A DNA stretch of 11,909 bases from Verrucomicrobia bacterium UBA1200 (GTDB lineage Bacteria; Verrucomicrobiota; Kiritimatiellia; RFP12; UBA1067): assembly GCA_002309765.1 (NCBI GenBank), contig DBXY01000040.1, positions 1 to 11,909 of the forward strand, given 5' to 3'. The notes under the pieces are model-generated. The model was not told where the DNA came from, did not search any database, and saw nothing but the letters and a program-made list of their open reading frames with translations. Each line of letters opens with the position of its first letter. Position 1 is the first letter of the stretch. Made by a program: the position numbers and the translations under genes. This document shows positions 5,413-11,909 of the stretch, one piece after another.

Positions 5413-6697
5413 TGGCGCATTTGCGGACGAGTTCATCGGTAATGGTAACCTCTTTAGGGGTGGTGTTGCCACCGTTATCATACATGATGCCCATCATAAA
5501 AGATTCCATTACCGACCTGAGCCCGCGGGCGCCGGTTTTGCGTTTAATGGCTTGCCGGGCGATTTCGCAAACCGCGTCCGGGGTAAAGACCAGTTTCACC
5601 TTATCCATGTCGAGCAACTTTTGGTATTGGCGAACGAGACAGTTTTTAGGCTCGGTCAAGATCCGCACCAGGTCTTCCTCGGAAAGGTCTTTCATGGTGG
5701 CGATAACCGGAAGCCGTCCGATGAATTCAGGAATCAGCCCGAACTTCACCAAATCTTCCGGAGCCACCTTGAGCGCACCGCTTTCGGGATCGATGGCGGC
5801 GGATTGTTCTTCGTCGGTCTTTCCGCCGTACCCGATCGCACTGCGGCCGCGCCGGCGGTTGACCATCTCCTCCAGCCCGACGAACGCCCCGCCGCAGATG
5901 AACAGGATGTCGCGGGTGTCAATGGCGATCATCTCCTGCTGGGGATGTTTGCGTCCGCCCTGCGGCGGCACGTGGGCGATGGTGCCTTCCAGAATTTTCA
6001 GCAGCGCCTGTTGAACGCCCTCGCCGGAAACGTCGCGAGTGATGGACACGTTTTCGGTCCGGCGTCCGATTTTGTCAATCTCGTCAATGTACACAATGCC
6101 GCGTTGCGCCTTCTGCACGTTCATGTCCGCCGCCTGGAGCAGGTAGAGCAGAATATTTTCGACATCCTCGCCCACATATCCGGCCTCGGTGATGGTGGTG
6201 GCGTCGGCAATGGCGAACGGCACGTTTAACAGTTTTGCCAGCGTCTTGGCGAAGAGCGTTTTTCCGCAACCGGTGGGCCCGATCAGCAGAATGTTGCTCT
6301 TCTCGATTTCAACGTCGGCGAAAGCTTTGTTTTGGGAAGACTTTTCCTGCGCCAGCCGGCGATAGTGGTTGTGGACCGCCACCGCGAGCATTTTTTTGAT
6401 TTCGGAGTGTCCGATTATGTATTGGTCCAGAAACTCCCGGATCGCGGCCGGCGGCGGCACTTCCATCGCCCCCTCCACGAAGTTGCGGTGGTTTCTCGCC
6501 GCGGTTTCCCGATCGATGTCGTCAACGATCTGCTTGCAGATTTTTACGCAGTCGCTGCATATCAGCATTCCGGTGGGCGAGGGGATAAGGAGATTATCCC
6601 CTTTGCCGTTTTCCGTTACCGATCTGCCGCAAAAATCGCAGATGGAGTCGAAGTTTCTAGGATCGCCGTCGTCGGAACCTTTTTTTCGCTTCGCCAT
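5396..6697 (-). CDS. clpX: ATP-dependent Clp protease ATP-binding subunit ClpX
   Basis: ClpX is the AAA+ unfoldase that feeds tagged or misfolded proteins to ClpP in the cytoplasm. This 433-residue copy is full length. The N-terminal zinc domain has C20, C23, C47 and C50. Walker A is G-P-T-G-C-G-K-T (140-147), Walker B is I-V-Y-I-D-E-I-D (201-208), the GYVG pore loop is at 173-176, the RKH substrate loop at 249-251, and the sensor 2 motif G-A-R-G-L-R is near the end. The loop that docks in ClpP reads I-G-Y (288-290) where IGF is usual. The ATG lies 2 bases after the clpP stop, with GGAG inside the clpP end. Its own end overlaps larC by 17 bases, so larC translation is probably coupled to it. 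Confidence 0.97.
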   Translation of the reverse strand: MAKRKKGSDDGDPRNFDSICDFCGRSVTENGKGDNLLIPSPTGMLICSDCVKICKQIVDDIDRETAARNHRNFVEGAMEVPPPAAIREFLDQYIIGHSEIKKMLAVAVHNHYRRLAQEKSSQNKAFADVEIEKSNILLIGPTGCGKTLFAKTLAKLLNVPFAIADATTITEAGYVGEDVENILLYLLQAADMNVQKAQRGIVYIDEIDKIGRRTENVSITRDVSGEGVQQALLKILEGTIAHVPPQGGRKHPQQEMIAIDTRDILFICGGAFVGLEEMVNRRRGRSAIGYGGKTDEEQSAAIDPESGALKVAPEDLVKFGLIPEFIGRLPVIATMKDLSEEDLVRILTEPKNCLVRQYQKLLDMDKVKLVFTPDAVCEIARQAIKRKTGARGLRSVMESFMMGIMYDNGGNTTPKEVTITDELVRKCANEKLS

Positions 6698-6699
6698 AT

Positions 6700-7308
6700 C
6701 TATTTCTTCTCCGAAGGCGGCTGGGTCAGAACCTCATCGATCAAACCGTACGCTTTGGCCTCTTCGGCGGACATGAAATAGTCGCGGTCGGTGTCGGCGG
6801 TGACGGCTTCCGCGGTTTTGCCGCTGTGGAAAGCCAGAATCTCGTTGAGGCGCGCCTTTAGCCGGAGAATTTCGCGGGCGGTGATTTCAATGTCGGAGGC
6901 TTTCCCTTCCGCGCCGCCCCACGGCTGGTGAATCATGATCCGGGCGTTGGGCAGGGCGAAACGTTTGCCCGCGCTGCCTGCGGCCAGCAGCACCGCTCCC
7001 ATGCTGGCGGCCTGGCCGACGCAGTAGGTCGCAATGTCGCAGGTGATGTACTGCATGGTGTCGTAAATCGCCAACCCGGCGGTTACCGACCCGCCGGGGG
7101 AGTTTACGTACATGGAGATGGTTTTCTTCGGGTCCTGCGCCTGCAGGAAGAGCAACTGCGCGATGATGCTGTTGCTTACCGAGTCGTTGATCTCCGAGCC
7201 GATGAAGATGATACGGTCCAGCAGCAGCCGCGAATAGATGTCATACGACCGTTCGCCGCGGCTGGTCTGCTCAATCACGTACGGCATGAAAAAGTTGTCG
7301 TAAACCAT
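6700..7308 (-). CDS. clpP: ATP-dependent Clp protease proteolytic subunit ClpP
   Basis: ClpP is the serine peptidase that forms a double heptameric chamber and degrades proteins delivered by ClpX. The 202-residue protein keeps the whole family pattern: P-Y-V-I-E-Q-T-S-R-G-E-R-S-Y-D-I-Y-S at the N-terminus, the oxyanion region N-S-P-G-G-S-V (69-75), catalytic S102 in G-Q-A-A-S-M-G-A, H127 in M-I-H-Q-P and D176 in T-D-R-D-Y-F. The ATG at 7306-7308 has a near-perfect GGGAGG four bases upstream. A second Met at residue 8 would give the more usual short N-terminus, but it has no comparable ribosome site. The gene lies 24 bases after tig and 2 before clpX, the arrangement found in many bacteria. 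Confidence 0.97.
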   Translation of the reverse strand: MVYDNFFMPYVIEQTSRGERSYDIYSRLLLDRIIFIGSEINDSVSNSIIAQLLFLQAQDPKKTISMYVNSPGGSVTAGLAIYDTMQYITCDIATYCVGQAASMGAVLLAAGSAGKRFALPNARIMIHQPWGGAEGKASDIEITAREILRLKARLNEILAFHSGKTAEAVTADTDRDYFMSAEEAKAYGLIDEVLTQPPSEKK

Positions 7309-7332
7309 GAATCCTCCCTTTGGGCGGGAATA

Positions 7333-8619
7333 TTAGTTGGCGCGCAACATCGCCAACGTCTTGTCCTGGATGATCTGGGCGTACAGCATGCCGACCCGGC
7401 CGTTCTTTTCGATGGCCGCGCGCACTTGCGCCGGGGTCTTGTTGTTCGCCTCGGCGAGCGCATTGATCTCTTTGGTAATATCCTCGTTGGTGGGCTTGAT
7501 GCCTTCTGCCTTGGCGATAGCACCCAACAGGTAACGGACGCGCAGCCGGTCGCGGGACACCTTTTCAGCGTTCTTGATCAGGGCTTCGCGGTTCTGCTCC
7601 AGATTTTCGCGGGTGAGGCCGCGGTATTGGGCTTCCGCGTACATCTGCTCAAGCGTTTCGTTGATTTCGCTGTCAATTTCGCTTTGCGGCAGATCGAAAT
7701 CGCCGACCAGATTCATCAGCTTTTCGATAATTTCGGCGTTCTGGCGGTTGGTTTCGGCCTGGTTTGCCGACTCCTGCAGGGAGGCGCGGACGTTTTCGCA
7801 AATCTTTTCGTAACTCTCGGCTTCGATCTGAGCCACCAGTTCCTCGTTGGTCGGCAACTGGCATTTGCGAACTTTCTTGACCGTGACGTTGTAAACGGCA
7901 TTTTTGCCCTGCAACGCTTTAACCATATAGTCGTCCGCGAATTTGAATTTCACCTCGGTGGATTCGCCGGTGCGGAGACCTTTGAGCGCTTCGACAACTT
8001 CGGGGATGAAGCGGTGGTCGGGAATCTGGATCCAGAAATCGGTTCCGGTCGCGATCGGCTTGGCGTTCGGTTCGATCTCGTCGATCGGTTTGCCGTCGGC
8101 GGTGCCGGTGAAGTCCATGCTCACCAAGTCGCCGTCCGCGATCAGGTAGTCCGCGTCCGCGTCCTCGAACTTGGCGAAGGTGCGGCGGATTTCGTCCATG
8201 CGGGAGTTAAGCTGCTCGTCGGTCACGGTCACGTCGTTCTGCTCCACTTTGATGTCCTTGTAGGCGGGAAGCTCAAACTCCGGTTGCACATCCACGATGA
8301 TGTTGCAGGACAATCCGTCCTTTTCCGTGAAGACCACGTCGGTAATGTCAACGATAGCGGATGCCTTGAGTTTCTGATCCTCGATCGCCTTTTTCGAGAA
8401 GGTGTTTAGCAACCGTTTTACGGTCTCTTCCTTAATCTGGGGCTCGAAGTTTTTGAGGATGATGTCCCTCGGGGCTTTGCCTTTGCGGAATCCTTTGACC
8501 GTAGCGTTGTTCAAAAAGACTTTGACGACTTCTTTGTAGTCGGGGCGCGTTTCTTCAGCGTCAACGTTGACCGTCAGTTTCATGCGGCAGGTGCCCGCGT
8601 TCTGGGATTGAACTTTCAT
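7333..8619 (-). CDS. tig: Trigger factor, ribosome-bound chaperone and peptidyl-prolyl isomerase
   Basis: Trigger factor binds at the ribosome exit tunnel and shields new chains. In this 428-residue protein the ribosome-binding signature G-F-R-K-G-K-A-P is at 43-50, inside the N-terminal domain (1 to about 115). The FKBP-type isomerase domain spans about 160-250, starting A-D-G-D-L-V-S-M-D-F-T-G. The remaining 170 residues are the long helical C-terminal chaperone arms, with many Glu, Asn and Ala. The length is normal for the family. The ATG at 8617-8619 is preceded by GAAAGG with a 6-base gap. It is the first gene of the tig-clpP-clpX-larC-ispE run; the AT-rich region upstream probably holds its promoter. 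Confidence 0.96.
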   Translation of the reverse strand: MKVQSQNAGTCRMKLTVNVDAEETRPDYKEVVKVFLNNATVKGFRKGKAPRDIILKNFEPQIKEETVKRLLNTFSKKAIEDQKLKASAIVDITDVVFTEKDGLSCNIIVDVQPEFELPAYKDIKVEQNDVTVTDEQLNSRMDEIRRTFAKFEDADADYLIADGDLVSMDFTGTADGKPIDEIEPNAKPIATGTDFWIQIPDHRFIPEVVEALKGLRTGESTEVKFKFADDYMVKALQGKNAVYNVTVKKVRKCQLPTNEELVAQIEAESYEKICENVRASLQESANQAETNRQNAEIIEKLMNLVGDFDLPQSEIDSEINETLEQMYAEAQYRGLTRENLEQNREALIKNAEKVSRDRLRVRYLLGAIAKAEGIKPTNEDITKEINALAEANNKTPAQVRAAIEKNGRVGMLYAQIIQDKTLAMLRAN

Positions 8620-8654
8620 CTTTAACCTTTCTTCTCTAATCCGGAAAAAACAGA

Positions 8655-8691
8655 ATTATAATATTATCATAAACAAAGCGGAAAATCACGC
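8655..8691 (-). promoter_or_regulatory. Candidate promoter of the tig-clpPX-larC-ispE operon
   Basis: A perfect TATAAT (minus strand, 8655-8660) lies in a markedly AT-rich patch about 35 bases before the tig start. A second -10-like TATGAT/GATAAT lies just upstream (about 8663-8671). No good -35 hexamer is found 16-18 bases before either one, so the exact promoter is uncertain, and it may need an activator or another sigma factor. Confidence 0.45.
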
Positions 8692-8777
8692 ACAAAAATC
8701 AAAAAGTTGCATTTGTCCCGAAAACGCCCGCGTACGGCGGCCGTCCGGTTCCGAAAAAGCGAAACGCAACCGGCTTT

Positions 8778-9656
8778 TTACCGTTCCAGATAGACGGCGA
8801 TATTGGCGCCGTTTTTGCGGACCAGATTCCGCGAGGCGTTGTGGCGGTTGGCCATTACCGGCTTTTCCCCGTCCCAATAGAGCAGGGTGGTGGAGCCTCC
8901 CCCGTCCATATTCACCGCGTCCGACGCCCCCGCGTCGGCCATGATGTCGCATAGGTCGGGCAGCGACGCGCCCAGCGACCAGCCGGGCTGGCGGCCGTCC
9001 GCGGCAACCACGTACATCCAGCGTTTGTCCGCCGAAAGCCCGTAAGCCATGCGCGGATTGAGGTCGGTGCGGGCCAGGGCCGCTTTGGTTTTGACACCGT
9101 TCGCCAATATGATTTCAAAGCCGGTGTGCGCCACTTGAATCTCGCCGTAGCGGTTGGCGGGGATGGAATTGGTGATTGCGCATTCGCCGTTTTCCCAAGC
9201 CACGAACATGGGGTCTCGTTTGTGGTGGTGGTCGGAAATAACCACGCCCTCGCTGATGTTCAGCCCGTGCGGGTCGCCATATTTATGGTTGAAAGGCGCG
9301 ACCCACGGTCCCCACGGCGCGGAATTGAACGCGGCGATGACGTTCCGCCCGGCTTTGCGCTCGTCCATCATAAAATCTGCGGTCCGTACCCGCTTGGTGC
9401 GCACATGCATGGTTTTATTGGTGTAGTCGTCCATCACCCGCCCCCATTCAGGGGGGCGTTTGGTGCCGGTGAACCGCAACCCCGGGGTCTTGAGGTCGAT
9501 CCGCATTACCGCCACCTTAAGCAGTCTTGGCTCAACGAGTTCCAGTTGGCAAAGTTTTATGCCGGGCTGGACTTCTTTGGCCTCGTCCCAGTCGATAGGT
9601 TTAGCTATTGCGGCCACAGCGGCTAGCGCCAAGGCCAGAAAAAGACATTTGCTCAT
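8778..9656 (-). CDS. Secreted phosphodiester glycosidase family protein (NAGPA-like)
   Basis: The 292-residue protein starts with a signal peptide (1-18, cut likely A-I-A|K-P) and carries the NAGPA/phosphodiester glycosidase domain. In mammals this fold removes N-acetylglucosamine from mannose-6-phosphate diesters; bacterial members act on glycans or wall polymers, mostly with unknown substrates. Diagnostic parts are V-I-A-A-F-N-S-A-P-W-G-P-W (106-118), R-T-D-L-N-P-R-M-A-Y-G (197-207), A-A-D-G-R-Q-P-G-W-S-L-G-A-S (218-231) and N-M-D-G-G-G-S-T-T (249-257). The start has AAGGAG 8 bases upstream. It follows obg by 21 bases with no terminator between, so it appears to be the last gene of the rplU operon, an odd place for a secreted glycosidase. 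The family is confident; the substrate is unknown. Confidence 0.88.
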   Translation of the reverse strand: MSKCLFLALALAAVAAIAKPIDWDEAKEVQPGIKLCQLELVEPRLLKVAVMRIDLKTPGLRFTGTKRPPEWGRVMDDYTNKTMHVRTKRVRTADFMMDERKAGRNVIAAFNSAPWGPWVAPFNHKYGDPHGLNISEGVVISDHHHKRDPMFVAWENGECAITNSIPANRYGEIQVAHTGFEIILANGVKTKAALARTDLNPRMAYGLSADKRWMYVVAADGRQPGWSLGASLPDLCDIMADAGASDAVNMDGGGSTTLLYWDGEKPVMANRHNASRNLVRKNGANIAVYLER

Positions 9657-9677
9657 GGTGGAGTCTCCTTGAGTGGA

Positions 9678-10817
9678 TTATTTCCGCTTTTTGCGCTTGG
9701 CCGGCGGCGACAAATCCAGAAAAGTGGCTTTTTTTAGCGAAGCCTCGGTAAGCGCCTCGGCGTCGGGGTCGTGGTGCAATCCGGCTTCGGGCTTGGCCCA
9801 TGCCCCTTTGGGCTGCGGCCGCAGAATCTCCCACAACCGCTGTTTGAATTGTTGCACTCCGGCGTCATCCGCATTCAACGCGGACATTTGGATCGGTTCC
9901 ACGCCGGTTTCCTCGACAAAACGTTTAAGGTTTTCTTGCGACGCTTCGCAGTCCATCTTGTTGGCCAATACCAGCGAGGGGCGTTCCAGCAGCTCGGCGT
10001 CGTGGCTTTCCACTTCGCGCCGCAAAATGGTGTAGTCGTCCCACGGCTGGCGGTTGTCGGTGCCGGCCATGTCGATGACGTAAACCAGCACTTTGGAACG
10101 GGCCAAGTGCTTCAGAAAATCAATGCCCAGTCCCACGCCGTCGGCCGCCCCTTCGATGATGCCCGGGATGTCCGCGACCCGCAATTGCGAGAAGTCGGGA
10201 TACTTTATCGTGCCGACAATCGGGTTGAGGGTGGTGAACGGGTAGCGGGCGATTTTGGGCCGGGCGGAACTGATGCAGGTCAGCAGCGAGGATTTTCCGG
10301 CGTTCGGGAAACCCAGCAGACCAGCATCGGCGATGGTTTTCAGCTCCAGCCGCAGCTTGAATTCTTCACCCGGTTCGCCCGGGGTGTGCTCGGTGGGGGC
10401 TTGGTGGGTGGCGGTCTTGAAATGGACATTGCCCAGACCGCCGCGCCCGCCGCGGGCGAGCAGCGCCTCTTCCCCGTCGCCCACAATGTCCGCCAGCAGT
10501 TCGCCGGTCTCGTCGTTGTAAATTTCGGTGCCGCAGGGAACCAGGGTCACCAGATCCCGCCCGCAACGTCCGGCCATCTGCTGTCCGCGCCCCGGAACGC
10601 CGTTTTCGGCGATTAATCGCGGGGCGAAATATAATGCAATAAGGGAGCCGACGTTTCGGCTTCCCTTAAAAAAGACGTGACCCCCACGGCCGCCATCGCC
10701 GCCATCGGGGCCACCTTCCGGTACGTACGACTCGCGACGGAAACTTCCGCTCCCGTCGCCGCCCTTTCCGGCGCGCACATATACCGTGACGTGATCGACA
10801 AATGTTCTGGTCTTCAC
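9678..10817 (-). CDS. obgE: GTPase ObgE/CgtA, large ribosomal subunit assembly
   Basis: Obg is an essential GTPase that acts in 50S assembly and links it to growth and stress. This 379-residue copy has the glycine-rich Obg fold (1 to about 160, with R-A-G-K-G-G-D-G and G-G-P-D-G-G-D-G-G-R-G-G), then the G domain: G1 G-F-P-N-A-G-K-S (169-176), switch Thr 195-196, G3 D-I-P-G (216-219), G4 N-K-M-D (286-289) and G5 S-A-L (312-314). A short basic tail (K-R-K-K-R-K) replaces a long OCT domain. The start is GTG (10815-10817). No ATG or good Shine-Dalgarno lies near it, and the Obg fold must begin about here. It follows rpmA by 21 bases, the usual rplU-rpmA-obg order. Confidence 0.96.
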   Translation of the reverse strand: MKTRTFVDHVTVYVRAGKGGDGSGSFRRESYVPEGGPDGGDGGRGGHVFFKGSRNVGSLIALYFAPRLIAENGVPGRGQQMAGRCGRDLVTLVPCGTEIYNDETGELLADIVGDGEEALLARGGRGGLGNVHFKTATHQAPTEHTPGEPGEEFKLRLELKTIADAGLLGFPNAGKSSLLTCISSARPKIARYPFTTLNPIVGTIKYPDFSQLRVADIPGIIEGAADGVGLGIDFLKHLARSKVLVYVIDMAGTDNRQPWDDYTILRREVESHDAELLERPSLVLANKMDCEASQENLKRFVEETGVEPIQMSALNADDAGVQQFKQRLWEILRPQPKGAWAKPEAGLHHDPDAEALTEASLKKATFLDLSPPAKRKKRK

Positions 10818-10838
10818 AGAAACAACGCAATCGCGGCG

Positions 10839-11087
10839 CTATTCTGCCGCCTCGACCGGCTGGATGCTGACCACTTTGCCGTCCTTCTGGAACTTAACCG
10901 TTCCCTCTTTCAACGCGAAAAGCGTGAAATCGCGGCCGCAGCCAACATTCTCGCCCGGATGGAACTTCGTCCCGCACTGACGCACGAGAACCGATCCCGC
11001 CTTAACCAACTGACCGTCAAACCGCTTTACGCCACGGCGCTTCGCATTACTGTCACGACCGTTTCGTGCTGATGCTGCTCCTGCCAT
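10839..11087 (-). CDS. rpmA: 50S ribosomal protein L27 with a shortened N-terminus
   Basis: L27 sits near the peptidyl-transferase centre, and its N-terminal tail reaches the tRNA ends. From R8 on, this 82-residue protein matches the family closely: R-N-G-R-D-S-N-A-K-R, G-V-K-R-F, V-R-Q-C-G-T-K-F-H-P-G, and N-V-G-C-G-R-D with T-L-F-A. The first seven residues are M-A-G-A-A-S-A, whereas the usual start is M-A-H-K-K-x-G-G-S; the tail is about three residues shorter than in E. coli and has no lysine. The ATG is well supported, with AGGAGA 7 bases upstream, and no other in-frame start would restore the usual tail. The gene is 19 bases after rplU. Confidence 0.95.
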   Translation of the reverse strand: MAGAASARNGRDSNAKRRGVKRFDGQLVKAGSVLVRQCGTKFHPGENVGCGRDFTLFALKEGTVKFQKDGKVVSIQPVEAAE

Positions 11088-11106
11088 AAGACACTCTCCT
11101 TCTCTC

Positions 11107-11421
11107 TTACGCGATCGACTTCACCGTGGCCACCATCAGCTCTTGACGGTGTCCGACCGTGCGGGAATAACCCTTCCGCCGTTTTTTCTTGAAGTTGATC
11201 ACTTTCGGGCCGCGGGTCCGGCCGTCAATCGCCAAAACGACCTTCGCGCCTTCAACGTAAGGCATCCCGATCTTCAATTCGTTGCCGTCAGAAAGAGCGA
11301 GCACCGAGGTAAGCTCAACTTCCGAGCCTACTTCCGCGTCCAAAAGCTCAATCTCCAACTTCATGCCGGGGGTTACGCGATATTGCTTGCCGCCGGTTGC
11401 TAAAACCGCATACGCTTCCAT
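11107..11421 (-). CDS. rplU: 50S ribosomal protein L21
   Basis: L21 binds 23S rRNA in the large subunit. The 104-residue protein begins M-E-A-Y-A-V-L-A-T-G-G-K-Q-Y-R-V, the conserved L21 start. It holds the usual V-L-A-L loop, G-x-P-Y-V-E-G-A-K-V and the basic rRNA-binding segment N-F-K-K-K-R-R-K-G-Y-S-R-T-V-G-H-R-Q. The frame is open further upstream to an ATG at 11479-11481, but that adds 20 residues not seen in L21. The ATG at 11419-11421 has AAGGA 7 bases before it, so I use it. It is the first gene of the rplU-rpmA-obgE run. Confidence 0.95.
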   Translation of the reverse strand: MEAYAVLATGGKQYRVTPGMKLEIELLDAEVGSEVELTSVLALSDGNELKIGMPYVEGAKVVLAIDGRTRGPKVINFKKKRRKGYSRTVGHRQELMVATVKSIA

Positions 11422-11490
11422 GTCGTCATCCTTCATCGATATGGGATTGCCATAACCGAAAAACCTTCTTCGGCTGTTCAATAGAAATAA
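11422..11490 (-). promoter_or_regulatory. Structured rplU leader with a possible 6-codon leader peptide
   Basis: The predicted untranslated leader has a 6-bp hairpin (11456-11461 with 11468-11473, one G·T pair) whose 6-base loop carries AAGG. A six-codon frame, M-A-I-P-Y-R-stop (11433-11453), begins just after the hairpin and ends just before the rplU ribosome site. Ribosomal-protein operons are often controlled in their leaders, and L21 leaders are known in Firmicutes. This one matches no leader I recognise. The elements are seen; a function is inference. Confidence 0.3.
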
Positions 11491-11491
11491 T

Positions 11492-11521
11492 AACTTACCA
11501 TATTTCGGCCCCGAATGTCAA
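11492..11521 (-). promoter_or_regulatory. Candidate sigma-70 type promoter of the rplU operon
   Basis: A consensus -35 TTGACA (minus strand, 11516-11521) is followed after 18 bases by TAAGTT (11492-11497), a moderate -10. It is the only good -35 between the upstream terminator and rplU and would start transcription near 11485. Confidence 0.5.
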
Positions 11522-11609
11522 GCGAGAGTGGCATAAAAAATGTTTTCGCCGTTTTTTCCCGTTTTTGGGGTGGCGGGGGCGGCCGGGTAAATACTTCCCA
11601 ACCGTAACC

Positions 11610-11642
11610 AAAAAGCGCGGTGCCGGAAGCCCGGCACCGCGC
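11610..11642 (-). terminator. Intrinsic terminator of the right-edge gene
   Basis: A perfect 12-bp inverted repeat (11615-11626 with 11631-11642) closes a tetraloop and, on the minus strand, is followed by five T (11610-11614). This is a strong Rho-independent terminator 26 bases after the stop of the right-edge gene. It separates that gene from the rplU promoter. Confidence 0.9.
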
Positions 11643-11668
11643 CTGATTGTGGACTAATCCGTATCTCC

Positions 11669-11909
11669 TTAGCGGATCATGAACAACGTTCCCCTCGTAA
11701 CGATCATCGCCTTCTTGCCGTCGCGCGAGACGCAGACATCGTATCCGCGAGGCTGGAGGCTGGAGGTGTCGGGCGTTCCGACAATTCCCGAGGCGACGGT
11801 CGCAAAGACATACCCGCCGGCGAGGTTTTCGATATCGGTTACCTCAATCTTCGCGTTGGTCAGATCCAGTGAGCCATTAACGTTGGAGGCAATTGCAAAA
11901 CCTCGCTGG
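11669..11909 (-). CDS. C-terminal part of a large secreted beta-repeat (autotransporter-type) protein (5' end outside window)
   Basis: The minus-strand frame is open from the window edge to TAA at 11669-11671, giving 79 residues. They contain V-N-G-S-L-D-L-T-N-A-K-I-E-V-T, then G-G-Y-V-F-A-T-V-A-S-G-I-V-G-T-P, then G-Y-D-V-C-V-S-R-D-G-K-K-A and a final R-G-T-L-F-M-I-R. The N-G-S-L-D-L-T-x-A-x-I strand followed by a 'Y-V-F-A-T-V-x-G-x-I-x-G-T-P' step is what I associate with the C-termini of autotransporter-associated beta-strand repeat proteins in Kiritimatiellota and Lentisphaerota. Such proteins are often thousands of residues long and surface-exposed. It shares its terminal motif with the left-edge protein. 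The stop and terminator are secure; the family is likely but rests on memory of similar proteins. Confidence 0.75.
   Translation of the reverse strand, partial: QRGFAIASNVNGSLDLTNAKIEVTDIENLAGGYVFATVASGIVGTPDTSSLQPRGYDVCVSRDGKKAMIVTRGTLFMIR

Noticed and set aside
4159..5481. Programmed frameshift or split larC1/larC2
   Set aside because: Both halves lie in one continuous frame with all motifs in order, so no recoding is needed.
6928..8409. A 493-codon open frame on the plus strand opposite clpP and tig
   Set aside because: It runs antisense to two certain genes, has no recognisable domain, and its odd composition (rich in V, D, H, F, G, L) is what the complement of their codons gives. Long antisense frames are common in GC-rich genes.
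8721..8739. Weak terminator after the phosphodiester glycosidase gene (minus strand)
   Set aside because: A 4-bp GC stem with a 7-base loop followed by four T is too weak to call; termination here remains possible.
8745..8779. Hairpin CCGGTT/AACCGG followed by TTTTT on the plus strand
   Set aside because: The stem is only 6 bp with a 17-base loop, and no plus-strand gene ends nearby.
9771..10616. A 281-codon plus-strand frame opposite obgE
   Set aside because: It is a shadow of the obgE codons with no motifs and no ribosome site; obgE is certain by its G motifs.

Overview
The window reads as a piece of a GC-rich bacterial chromosome, most likely from the PVC superphylum (Kiritimatiellota or Lentisphaerota; my inference, not proven). 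The clues are a secreted GH10 xylanase, a secreted NAGPA-like phosphodiester glycosidase, an ECF sigma factor with an atypical region 4, and, at both window edges, the C-termini of beta-rich proteins that resemble the large secreted 'autotransporter-associated repeat' proteins common in that group. No mobile elements, CRISPR arrays, tRNA or rRNA genes are visible. No stretch longer than 300 bases lacks a gene.

Plus strand, 1-3257. The tail of a beta-rich protein ends at 318 and is followed by a hairpin and then a convincing intrinsic terminator (380-415). A GH10 endo-xylanase with a signal peptide follows. Next come three closely packed genes: an ECF sigma factor, a small single-pass membrane protein (probable anti-sigma factor), and an exported helical protein of the Spy/CpxP/CnrX type. 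Together these look like a cell-envelope signalling module.

Minus strand, 3271-8619. This is one long operon, read from right to left: tig (trigger factor), clpP, clpX, larC (nickel insertion for the nickel-pincer cofactor) and ispE (isoprenoid precursor kinase). Gaps are 24, 2, -17 and 6 bases, so translation is probably coupled from clpP onward. It starts from an AT-rich intergenic region at about 8640-8700. Its 3' end runs tail-to-tail into the sigma-factor module with only 13 bases between the stop codons.

Minus strand, 8778-11421. The classic rplU-rpmA-obg ribosome-assembly operon has a secreted phosphodiester glycosidase added at its end. A TTGACA-type promoter and a short structured leader lie before rplU. 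Upstream of that, a perfect 12-bp hairpin with a T-run ends another minus-strand gene. Only the last 79 codons of that gene are in the window, and it closes with a C-terminal motif much like that of the protein at the left edge.

The minus-strand blocks are protein-biogenesis housekeeping genes (ribosome parts, ribosome-assembly GTPase, nascent-chain chaperone, protease). The plus-strand block is accessory: polysaccharide degradation and envelope sensing. The most interesting points are the sigma/membrane protein/Spy-like trio, a LarC with 21 histidines in 37 residues inside a clp operon, the shared C-terminal motif of the two edge proteins, and a ribosomal protein L27 that lacks its usual N-terminal lysines.
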